A stretch of DNA of 64,000 bases from the NCBI RefSeq assembly GCF_045679555.1, contig NC_092096.1, positions 24,525,055 through 24,589,054 of the forward strand. Direction: 5' to 3'. The position numbers were made by a program, and so were the translations under genes. Positions 48,001 through 58,100 of this stretch are shown piece after piece. Position 1 is the first letter of the stretch. Each line of letters begins with the position of its first letter. A model generated the notes under the pieces. It searched no databases, had not been told where the DNA came from, and saw only the letters and a program-made list of their open reading frames with translations. This stretch comes from Salvelinus alpinus. Its lineage: Eukaryota > Chordata > Actinopteri > Salmoniformes > Salmonidae.

Positions 48001-48134
48001 CAGGTGTGTTCCGGGGGGGTCATGACGTGCTGGTTCGCTCGCGCCTGGCCATGGCAGACGGTGTGACTATGCAGGTGACGGTCCGCAGCTCGGATGAGAC
48101 TGTTGTTGACATCATCCTAGCCTCCGTGGGCTAG
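35432..48134 (+). CDS. copg2: Coatomer subunit gamma-2 (COPI coat)
   Basis: Structural subunit of the COPI coat on Golgi-to-ER vesicles. Coding exons: 35432-35468, 36133-36266, 36355-36426, 36686-36841, 37086-37178, 37288-37374, 37571-37728, 39983-40116, 40280-40347, 40448-40636, 40913-41008, 41245-41488, 41812-41887, 41983-42086, 42304-42498, 43783-43964, 44293-44422, 44703-44800, 44960-45098, 47685-47783, 48004-48134. All phases match. The sum is 2622 nt, 873 residues plus stop, close to the family length of about 871-874. The N-terminus [20 protein letters not shown] and the RPSK/HSVMM-type residues fit paralogue 2 rather than 1. The HEAT-repeat trunk covers about residues 1-545, a Pro-rich linker about 575-612, and the ear domain about 613-873. 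The C-terminus is VDIILASVG. No frameshift or missing segment. Confidence 0.97.
37729..39325. repeat. 43-bp minisatellite made of the copg2 exon-7/intron-7 junction, about 37 copies
   Basis: Exon 7 ends GACCGAGGCAGG|GTAGGT. Each intronic unit repeats GACCGAGGCAGGGTAGGTGG, followed by CACCGTGGAAGCACTGTCAC, so each carries the last 12 exon bases plus a donor-like GTAGGT, GTAGAT or GTCGGT. The first seven or so units have GTAGATGG; later ones have GTAGGTGG. The array ends near 39325 with a degenerate unit. The period is 43, so the frame shifts each unit. Confidence 0.97.
39476..39850 (-). mobile_element. Interspersed repeat with inverted SINE-like tail
   Basis: It starts with TTTTATTTAACTAGGAAAGT and AACAAATTTCTTATTTACAA, the reverse of common fish SINE/LINE tails. 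A GC block (CCTGCGGGGACGAGGGCC) and ACAACAC-rich sequence follow. It lies in copg2 intron 7 after the array. Confidence 0.6.
42304..48134 (+). CDS. copg2: copg2 linker and appendage exons (15-21)
   Basis: These encode the flexible linker ([20 protein letters not shown]) and the ear domain, which binds ArfGAP2/3-type partners in the family. Landmarks: [16 protein letters not shown] (exon 16), [20 protein letters not shown] across exons 18-19, [20 protein letters not shown] (exon 20) and [14 protein letters not shown] (exon 21). Exon 19 is preceded by a run of about 20 C, and the 2.6-kb intron before exon 20 holds four different minisatellites. Confidence 0.95.
42767..43737. repeat. 39-bp minisatellite in copg2 intron 15, about 25 copies
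   Basis: The unit is TTCAGCTATAATATTGTAGT then AGTTAGGACTAGGGGTGGA. Variants are GTGGTAG, GAAGTAT and TAGGTGTGG. One copy has an extra base at about 42920. A 295-codon frame of 13-residue repeats is a by-product of the period. The array ends 45 bases before the exon-16 acceptor. Confidence 0.97.
44927..44946 (+). repeat. Homopolymer C run in a copg2 polypyrimidine tract
   Basis: About 20 C sit between CTCTCCT and GTGTGTGTGTCAG, directly before exon 19. Length variation here could change acceptor strength. Confidence 0.85.
45337..46100. repeat. 54-bp minisatellite in copg2 intron 19, about 14 copies
   Basis: The unit contains GTTTGAACTATGTATTTAAC, CCAGGTCTGGAGTTGGAACT and GGCCTCGTCAAAGT. Copies differ mostly as GTCAAAG or GTGAAAG, otherwise nearly identical. 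Confidence 0.97.
46254..46668. repeat. 24-bp minisatellite, about 17 copies
   Basis: The unit is TCTGTCGGGGCTGGTGGTAA then CGTT, with a TCTGTAGG variant clustered in the middle of the array. Same copg2 intron as the neighbouring arrays, with an unrelated unit. Confidence 0.97.
46796..47022. repeat. 24-bp minisatellite CCTCTCCTCGTACATCACTC, about 9.5 copies
   Basis: Virtually identical copies of a pyrimidine-rich unit. It starts about 130 bases after the previous array and does not share its sequence. Confidence 0.97.
47113..47456. repeat. 49-bp minisatellite, 7 copies
   Basis: The unit contains GTTTCCCTTTACTATATAAA and GTCCTTAGACTACCTCAGTT. Copies are identical, suggesting very recent expansion. 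Each contains a TATATAAA motif. It ends in AAGCGCTGTGTAAATCCAAT, a sequence common near fish repeats. Confidence 0.97.
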
Positions 48135-49116
48135 AGGGCGCCAGCGGGACATGTTCACCAACAGGCCGTGGGAATACAAGGGCGTTTTCTCCACTTTTTC
48201 CCATTCACAATATTCTCTACGCAATGTCCTCCCCTGCTTTATGTCGTTGGAATGTGTCTTGTGTTTTTGGGTAGTCTGAGATGGAATACATTATGGTGAG
48301 GTGTGTGTACTACTGGCACCCTTCAACACAACTCATCTCTGTAGACTGGCCCCAGATCTGTTTGTGCTGTATAACCAACTCCAATGGTCATTCATAGGTG
48401 TTGGCAAGGCAGCACAAACAGATCTGGGACCAGGCTAGTGTCATTAATGGCCCACATTTTATTATATCTATTAAATGTTGACCATGGACGTACTGAATTA
48501 TTGTTACAAGCTTTATTTAAAACTCCTTTTATTTCCTCCATCCATAATTATTTTCCTTGGGTTGCAACCTGTTATGAATTACATCAATTTGTCATAAACA
48601 ACACATAGATTGGACCCCAAAGATGAGATTACCTTAGGAAATCTTACTGGAAGCATGAAAGATCACCCATGTCCCTACAGCAGTAGTTGATCCATTTAGT
48701 GCTGTCATTTTGTTCATAGCGAGTAGCAGGAGACAGTATCTGTCGAACGTGGCTTGGCGCTTTTATGACATACCAGGAATGGATTCAAGATTACTCTGTG
48801 TCATATCAGCTATGATTCAATGTGCACAGTTCTCATCCAGGTTTGAGGTTTTTCAATTATGGGTGTTTGTTCACGACCCACCCAGTCAGAGCTGAATCTT
48901 CACAATTTTTTCCACAATGGGAGATGTGAAAATTTGTGTTCATTAGGCACCAAATGGAAGAAAACACTGAAACAGGGCTGAACTCCAATAAGTAATGCAT
49001 GTTTTTGTTTTCCTATTGCAAAATGTTTTAACCTTCCCGTTGTGAGCCCGAATGAACATGACCCAGGTTATGCTCGCAGATGTCAAGTTCAGATTGTCTA
49101 ATGCTGGTGAGTTGGC
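48135..49116. other. copg2-mest tail-to-tail intergenic region and 3' UTRs
   Basis: Less than 1 kb separates the two stop codons. ATTAAA near 48470 is a possible copg2 poly(A) signal. No clear minus-strand AATAAA for mest was identified, so the two 3' UTRs may overlap. Confidence 0.5.
48345..48437. mobile_element. Short hairpin MITE in the copg2 3' flank
   Basis: CTGGCCCCAGATCTGTTTGT and the inverted ACAAACAGATCTGGGACCAG flank a short loop. Same family as 15434-15513. It lies in or just after the copg2 3' UTR. Confidence 0.8.
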
Positions 49117-52100
49117 TCAGAAGGCGTTGATGAAGCTGAAGTAGGCATTGAGGAAGCCAGTAGGGTCCTCCAGCTGGGGATAATGGCTGATGTGTTCATC
49201 TAGAACCGACACAGTAGACCTCTGCACCAGTTTCCTGAAGGACAATGACAACATTGGGTTGGGACGGACAAGAGGACTTATTCATACAAAAGGAATACAT
49301 GCGTTCTGTAACACCCAAATGAATAATGGGGGATATATACAGAAAACCAAATACTTTGTCTACTACTGTATATACAGAATTTAAGCATTTGTCTCTGGGC
49401 TCTAATCAATCAGTTCCTGTTTAGCCGACATCCGCATAGTGGTGGAATTGCATTAGAGCTGTCAAACACAAACAGCTCCTAGCATTATACCTAAAGCGCA
49501 CATTGCCATTGGCTGCACGGAGTTCCATTTAGAGAAATTCCATGCAGCCTTGTTTACAATTCCGAACACTGGAATGTGAAATCTAGCTACAGAGCCATTA
49601 GGCTGATAGAAATCCTTTTCTGTAATGATTTTCAATTTTAGCGACATTTCTATATAGCCAACACTTTCTCGTTCTGGTCAGTCATCTTCAATCGAGTCAG
49701 ACGTGGGTTCAAATCTTCCCTTATGTGGTGCATTACATCAGTCTCTACAAATCCCACACAACTCACGGCCAATGGTGGTGCATTGTGTCTTGATTCACAA
49801 GTAAGGTTCGTCTCTTTTCCCTCTGATGCTTTGGATTGAATGTTGAGTAACTTTAAAGTTAAAAATATATATTTTTGCGAAATCCTACAGTGGCTGAGTG
49901 GAATTGTCACTGGCTTGCAGAGCAAGATAATGGTTGAAAGCCCGAGTGGTTCTGTAGCTAAGGTTATAGCCTCAATATATCCTCCTGTGGCACAGAGGCT
50001 ACAGACCGACAGGTACAAAGAACATACTTGTTTTCTGCTTTTTCGGACTACAACCTTATGTTGAAGGAGACAAAGACGTCATGAAAGATGGTGGCATAAG
50101 AGAAAGACGTCTGCCTCTCAGTGGAGAGGTTGTGGGCTCCAATCCAAGCAGAGTCCATGGGGAAAGACTTGGCAGGGACCGTAAGATATTCTGGGGTGGT
50201 AATTATCAGTGCGAAGCGTTGGTTGGACAAATGGTGAGAGAGTCAAAAGAAGGATCTATCCAGATGGGTCCAAAAGAAATGATCAAACCGGACCAGCTGA
50301 AACTTGACACGGACCAGTTCAAGTATGGTGGTGGAGGAAGGTAGCAACCGAGAGGGGAGAATTGAGTAGAGTTCAAGGCAAGCAGAAGCAAAGACTAAAC
50401 AATATATTTTTTCAAGATTTAACCATGGTGTTTCTGGTGAATTATTGCATAACCATCTGCATTTATATCTCTGAATACAGGGACCATGCGTCCTCTTCGC
50501 TCCCCATCTCAGAGATGAAGGGTGGTCCTCTTCAATCCAGAGCCGGGACTGGGATTCCAACCAGCAACCTCATCTGTGTGAGGCAGGGAGCATCCACCAG
50601 CACCACAGACCCCTTCACACTAACTAGGAAACACTTATTAAAAAGGTAGACATCTGAAGAGAGTAGGTTCATGTTAAAAACGACATTGGATGGGATTTGA
50701 ATCCATGACCTTGGTGATGCAAGGCAGTGACAATTACTGTTAGTACGATAAACTGCTCTGACAAAGATGCATTTAACATTCTACACAACCTATGGACTGA
50801 GCTTTGAGCCCAAAAATACTTCTACAATATACTTTGTCTGTGTGTGGGACTTGAATACCCTTTCTGGTATTTTTGCAGACAGTAGAAGGAATGCACAGGC
50901 TTGTGCGCCAACAACAAGAGAAGAGGTACTACCTTATGTACCTTAGGACAAAATAAATGCTCGACACGCCATAGAAAGTGTATTTGTATTAAATTAATAT
51001 CACGTTTTAGACGTCGATGAAACATTAGATCCTATTTCAGTTGAATGCATTCAGTAGTACAACTGACTAGGGATCCCCTTTTCCCTTATTTGAGACAGGA
51101 AAAAACAGGAGGACATTGTGCCTTAGACACTCACCGTAAACACCCCCATCATGTGGTTGTACATGATACTACAGCTCTTCATATGGAAAGACAGCATTTA
51201 CCATGCAAGCTCAACCCTAGCAAAACTCATTGAATATTCCTACACTCACAAATGTAACTACCCAATGCAAGTGAATGGCAATTATCCAGTGCATGTGAAT
51301 GAAACTCTCACTAACACCTTAAATAACTCAATGCATGTCAATTGGATAAGAGTATGGAAGAGGTGCACTTACTGGTAAAGGAAGATGAATTGGGGGTGAG
51401 GGTTGACTGGATCCAGGGGTCCATAGATCATATGAACTGAAAGACAAGGAGGGAGAGAGATGACGTGGAGGAGTGGGATTTTCTTCTTTTTGTTTGCCTT
51501 CCAATGACAGGTTAGTCAATTAGCATCTAACTAAATCCACATGCCTTCTCATAACAATCAAATGTTACAATGCATCTAGTGATGACACACCGAAACGCTT
51601 TGCGGTGAGATGTTGAACAGGATTCTATGGGGATGGGGCCCATGTGTAGTAGGGAGGGAGGTGTGGATCACACCGATCACGCCACTACCAGCTAACCTTA
51701 ATGGGGCACAGATGGGCTAATAAACTCCTGGGAGGTATTAGTCTGCACTAAGTAGCTTAGCCTCACTGACTGACTCGCTGGTCACCTCATAGTCTAAACC
51801 AGAGGGGAGTTTTACCGCTTACAGTCACTGTACAACGGCATTCAGAACTTCAGTGTACTAACTGACATGGCACTGTAGCTTGTTTTTGTGCAGTTTCATA
51901 GTAGGCACACACCTACCTATTGCAGGAAATCAACATCAACAGATAGAACAGCAGTGATGGAGTTGAATGAATGACAGACAGTACATCATGATCTTAAAAC
52001 TTCCTGCCATTGCCCTTCTGTCATTACAGTACCTTCAGAAAGGATTCACAGTCCTTGACTATTTACACATTTTCTTGTGTTTCATAATGTTGATTAAAAT

Positions 52101-55100
52101 AGGTTTGTCATTTTTTGTCAACGAACTATCCAAAATACTCATGTTAATGTGTGGTAATGGTAAGTAAACAGTAATATATTTGGATAAGAAAGGTATTCAA
52201 CCCCCTGAGTCAATATATGCTATGATCACCTTTGGCAGTGATTACAGCTGTGAGTCTTGCTGGGTATGTCCAAGAGTTTTGCAAGCCTGGATTGTACAAT
52301 ATTTGCCCATTATTCTTTTAAAAATTCTTCAAGCTCTGTCAAGTTCGATGTTGATCATTGCTAGACAGCCATTTTCAAGTCTTGCCATAGCTTTTCAAGT
52401 CGATTTAAGTCAAAACTGTAACTAGGCCACTCAGGAACATTCAATGTCATCTTGGTAAGTAACTCTAGTGTAGATCTGGCCTTGTGTTTTAGGTTATTGT
52501 CCTGCTGAAAGGTGGATTTATCTCCCAGTGTCTGTTAGAAAGCAGACTGAATCAGGTTTTCCTCTAGGATTTTGCCTGTGCATAGCTCTATTCCATTTTT
52601 TTCATATCCTAAAAAACTCCCTTGTCCTTGCCGATGACAAGCATACCCATAACATGATGCAGACACCACCATGCTTGAAAATATAAAGAGTGGTACTCAG
52701 TGATGTGTTGGATTTAGCACAAAAGTAATGCTTTGTATTCTGGACAAAAAGTTAATTTCTTTGCCACATCTTTTGCATTATTACTTTAGTGTTAAATGTA
52801 GTAGTTAGTTAAATGTAACAAATGTAAATTAAATGTAACACTAAGGGTGTGTTCATAAATTCACTCTGGCTATCTACTTCGATTTCAGAGCGCTCTCGTC
52901 TGCGTGTGCCAGAGCGCAGAATAATTGATGCATTTACAAACCCTCAACACCTATTGAATATGGCCGGTGCAAACAGGATGCATTTTGAAATATTTTTATT
53001 CTTAACAGGCTTCCTTGTTTTCACGCTGTAATTTAGGTTAGCATGGTGGAGTAACTACAGTGTTTTTGATCCATACTCAGTTTTCACCTATCACAGCCAT
53101 TTAACTCTAACTGGTTTAAAAATCCCCATTGGCCTCATGTTGAAATCCCTGAGCGGTTTCCTTCCTGTCCATCAACCGAATTAGGAAGGACACCTGTATC
53201 TTTGTAGTTGCTGGGTGTACTGATACACCATCCAAAGTGTGATTAATAACTTCACCATGCTCAAAAGGGGCAATCAGTCTGCTTTTTAAAAATGCCTTCA
53301 TCTACCAATAGGTTTTCCAATGCCTTCTTTGCAAGGCATTGGAAAACCTCCCTGGCCGTTGTCGTTGAATTTGTGCTTGAAATTCACTGTTCGACTGAAG
53401 AACCTTACAGATAATTGTATGTGTGGTGTACAGAGACGGGGTAGTCACTCAAAAATCATGTTACCACCATTATTGCACACAGAGTGATTCCATGCAACTT
53501 ATTATCTGACTTGTTAAGCACATTGTTATCCTATACGTTATTTAGGCTTGTCATAACAAAGGGATTGGGGTAATGCGTGTAGATCAGTGACACAAAATCT
53601 ACATTTAATCCATTTTAAATTTAGGCTGTAACAACAAAATGTGGGAAAAGTCCAGGGGTGTGAATACTTTCTGAAGGCACAGTATATCACTCATCTATAT
53701 GAGATTATATATATGTTTTGTTTTCATTCAGTTATCAAAGGTTCAATCATAACTTGAGACACTCTTGTGTAGCAGACTTCACATAAACCGAGCATTGATG
53801 TTTCAATCATTGCTCAGCAACTAGACAGACAGTACTCACCAGGGATGAAAGTAGAGGTGAGAGCACCAACCCATCTGTCTCGGTGCTCGTCCCTCTGGTT
53901 AATAAACTGCAGGATACTAGGAGGAGAAGGGATATGCATTCTTATTACCATCACTATTAATCACAGATCAATCAGTCCATCACTGTATAGGGAGAAATGG
54001 GGAACTAGCTTTATGTTAATAAATTCAATCAAAACAAAAGTACAAGGGTTGACAGCATAATCTATGCAGGTGGAAACAATTCTCTGTTTATATACAGTAT
54101 GTTAGAATTTAGATGGAAAATGTGCAAATTTTTTCAGTGCAATTTGGTTTGATTGGGTTAAAATAATTTTTTGAAATCAATTTCTTTCACCTATAACAAT
54201 GTATCAAATAACACCAAATTTGACTAGCCATGTTAGTTTGAAATGAGTCAGAGATCTGTCTAGTGACTACTGGTCCCGTGTGGCTCAGTTGGTAGAGCAT
54301 GGCACTTGCAATGCCAGGGTTGTGGGTTCATTCCCCACGGGGGGACCAGGATGAATATGTATGAACTTTCCAATTTGTAAGTCGCTCTGGATAAGAGCGT
54401 CTGCTAAATGACTTAAATGTAAATGTACTCTATTCCGTATGTATAGGTATTTGACTAGTGAGGTCTGAAAACAGTGTATGGTACAGTACCTGTCCATGAC
54501 CAGGTTCCCATCATTGAAGCGGACCCCTGTCCACATGTCCAAGAACTCAGCGTCTGTGGGCTGGGTGTAAGGACCAAACACGTCCCCAAGCCTGACACGA
54601 AACCAAGAGTAAACAGGGTAAATGCTACATCTTTACAGTACATGAAATATGTTCACTCAAACTCAGTTGAGTGCTGGTTAGGTAACGTTAATCCTCCATG
54701 TTTTTACTGTTTGTTTCGCCAGCTATGCTTTGCAGCGAATATAAATACCTTCATAACATTTAAATAAAATGTGTTCATCTATGAAACAGTAAAAATGGTT
54801 GAGGGGTTTATAATTTAGCTGAATGGACATAACTAAAGCTGTACTACTTGTGCCTAGTTAACTTGACAACAATGTTCTTACTGTAAATGTCATTACGGTT
54901 ACATGCACACATTAATGTGGTTATTGTGCATAGTCATTAATATAATAGTTCGATTCAAACGTTTACATGCTTTGCAAGAATAACGATCTCTCTAATAATC
55001 ATGTATACATGGACACGTCGGAAATCAGATTACCCGATGGCACTCTGACAAATGCCGAAAATCGCCAATCAAAATAAACGTTCTACCACCGCGACCGCGT

Positions 55101-58100
55101 TATTTTTTGGGAAGCATATTTGACATATAAAGCTTGTATGTGAAAACTACGTATGAAGCCGAAACCACAGAGACACGCCGTCAGAATTTGCGTGCGAGAG
55201 TAGAGTGCGTCAATTCACATACACAGCATCGCATATGCCAATTTAATGGTCATTACATAACAAACAGTTGTATTTGTTATGTTCGCTATGTGCCCTTGTG
55301 AATTAATGTGTTCCTTTTGATTAACCTTATGTCCTACAGGAGCCACCGTACATGCCTAATCTAAACAGTTATGTTAGCTCACGAATGTGAGGAGTTGTTG
55401 CTCATACACCCGAGCAGATTTTAAAGAATTTATCTTGTCTCATTCGTTCTACACAACAGTATTCTCTCTTGAAATCAGAGTTCCTCGAGTTTCCCAGCCC
55501 TAGCCTGCCTAAGCTAAGTTATATTCCTGTGATGGAAATCAACACAGGTAGGCATAACGTTAGTTTTCAAATATGCATTATTTGACACGGGCAGTTAAAT
55601 GTAACACTATGGGTGTGTTCATAAATTCACTCTGGCTATCTACTTCGATTTCAGAGCGCTCTCGTCTGAGTGTACCAGAGCGCAGAATAATTGATGCATT
55701 TACAAACCCTCAACACCTATTGAATATGGCCGGTGCCAGTAAATCTCGGCAAAAAATGCGTAATTAAATTGTTGCCAGCATCACAGTCACCAATGCTCTG
55801 GATAACATGAAAACAGCCAAACCAGCTCTGCAAGGGCGAGTAAAATGGTCAGAGTGAGGTTCTCATTTTTGTCTGGAAGTAGCTAGCCAACGGCTTGGGT
55901 GCTTGACTGCCGTTGTGAGGTCAGAACGCTCGGATCAACCCTACTCCTCGGCCAGAGCGTCCAGTGTGCTCTGAATTTACGAACGCCCAGAGCGCACTGA
56001 GTGAATTTACGAACACACCGTAAATAGACACTTTGGGTGTGTTCGTAAATTCCATCTGGAGTGGCAGAGTGCATTCATAAACACAGGGTGTTGTCAGATT
56101 ATAATAAACAAACATAACTTGTAACTTTAATACTGAGGTATGACTGTGCATGTAAAGGTAATGTATTTGACTGCAGATAATTCAAATTACACAATGAAAA
56201 AAGATATCAATGACTGAGCCCCTTGTTCTAACACTGTTATAGCTTGAGCTCATGTGTCTCTTCTGTGTCCATATTAAAGATTCAAGAGATGTGTACAGTA
56301 GGAGGAAACGTATACAGTATGTGAGAACACAGGCATGTACCCTTTAGAGAACACCATGTAGTTGGTGAGACGGGTCAGCACCGGAGAGAGGAAGCTGGAG
56401 TCCTTGAGGAGCTGTGTGGGAGACAGCATGGCGATGATCCAACAGAACAACAATAAGCAGTCATAATGCTCAGAGAACAGTCAGATAATCCAGAATATCC
56501 ACAGTAAATGTTGACTAACCTTCTGAAGGAATCTGGGATGGTGTGTTTCTGGGAATATGCCTGTTCAAGAAAAAGTTGTTTACTTACATTAAATATTTCA
56601 TAACCAAACATGGCAAGTTAACAGTAAGACAAAGGCTATCAAAGCAATGTGTCACTTTGTCATGAAGTTGTTGACCAGTAATCTACTTTGTACACATGAA
56701 GTGGTCCTTGCTATGATCCTTGGGACGTTTAAAATGGTTAGTGTAGGGGTTTAGGGGAACAATGAAAAAATGCAGTGGAACTGGCTTCGAGGTCCAGAGT
56801 TGAGTTTGAGGGGGTAAGAGTTTAGGGTAGGGACATCCCAAGGATTCCGGATAGCACTAACCCATAGGAAACTATTGTGGTATAGTGTGTATGACTCGGA
56901 GTAGAGGAATTTGTAAGAACAGAAAATCACTGATTTGAATGAGGGGTTAAACCAATGGTGAGCAACTCTGTGCAGGATTTAGTGGAAAAAAATATCGAAT
57001 TGGGCTGCCTGTGTAAATGCAGTCTTAGTAAAAAAATTAATTATAATAATCGGACAAGACAGGTGAGTTTACACCAGCTGCCCATCGTTGTCTAATCAGG
57101 CTCTGATTGGTTACAGGTTGTCCGCTACAAAACATAAAAATACACAAGTCTTTTCTCCTCACTTCACCAGCACTGTTCATTGGGTATCATGGCTGCTAGT
57201 ACTGGCTCAGGGTAAGATGGTGGCAAGAGCAATGTTACTTTCATCACATTGAGTATGTTGTTTAACGGTCAACCTCTGTCTGTAGGTGCCTCCTTGCTTT
57301 GCTGTTCATTGCTATCCTTATCAACAAGGTAAGAGCAACATTAAAGTACTGTTTGCTTGAATTGTTTTTGGAAGTCTTATCTGAAGTTAACATTTAGTTT
57401 GTTCCTTCCCCAGTTGATAGGACCATCTTTCTCCACCCTCTTTGAGCGCGACACTGGTCGTCTGAGTGCGACACTGGTCGTCTATGAGCGCGACACTGGT
57501 CGTCTATGAGCGCGACACTGGTCGTCTATGAGCGCGACACTGGTCGTCTGAGTGCGACACTGGTCGTCTATGAGCGCGACACTGGTCGTCTATGAGCGCG
57601 ACACTGGTCGTCTATGAGCGCGACACTGGCCGTCTATGAGCGCGACACTGGCCGTCTATGAGCGCGACACTGGCCGTCTATGAGCGCGACACTGGCCGTC
57701 TATGAGCGCGACACTGGCCGTCTATGAGCGCGACACTGGCCGTCTATGAGCGCGACACTGGCCGTCTATGAGCGCGACACTGGCCGTCTATGAGCGCGAC
57801 ACTGGTCGTCTATGAGCGCGACACTGGTCGTCTATGAGCGCGACACTGGTCGTCTATGAGCGCGACACTGGTCGTCTATGAGCGCGACACTGGTCGTCTA
57901 TGAGCGCGACACTGGTCGTCTATGAGCGCGACACTGGTCGCCCGGTGAGGTGTCTTTCCAATTCCAGAGCCCGGTGAGGTGTCTTTCCAATTCCAGAGCC
58001 CGGTGAGGTGCCTTTCCAATTCCAGAGCCCGGTGAGGTGCCTTTCCAATTCCAGAGCCCGGTGAGGTGCCTTTCCAATTCCAGAGCCCGGTGAGGTGCCT

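Noticed and set aside
57941-57980. Ring-like Cys spacing near [11 protein letters not shown] if exon 3 is read straight into sequence after the array, resembling a small cyclic peptide hormone
   Set aside because: It requires removing the whole array by hand and choosing a frame; spacing does not match a known hormone. Not supported.
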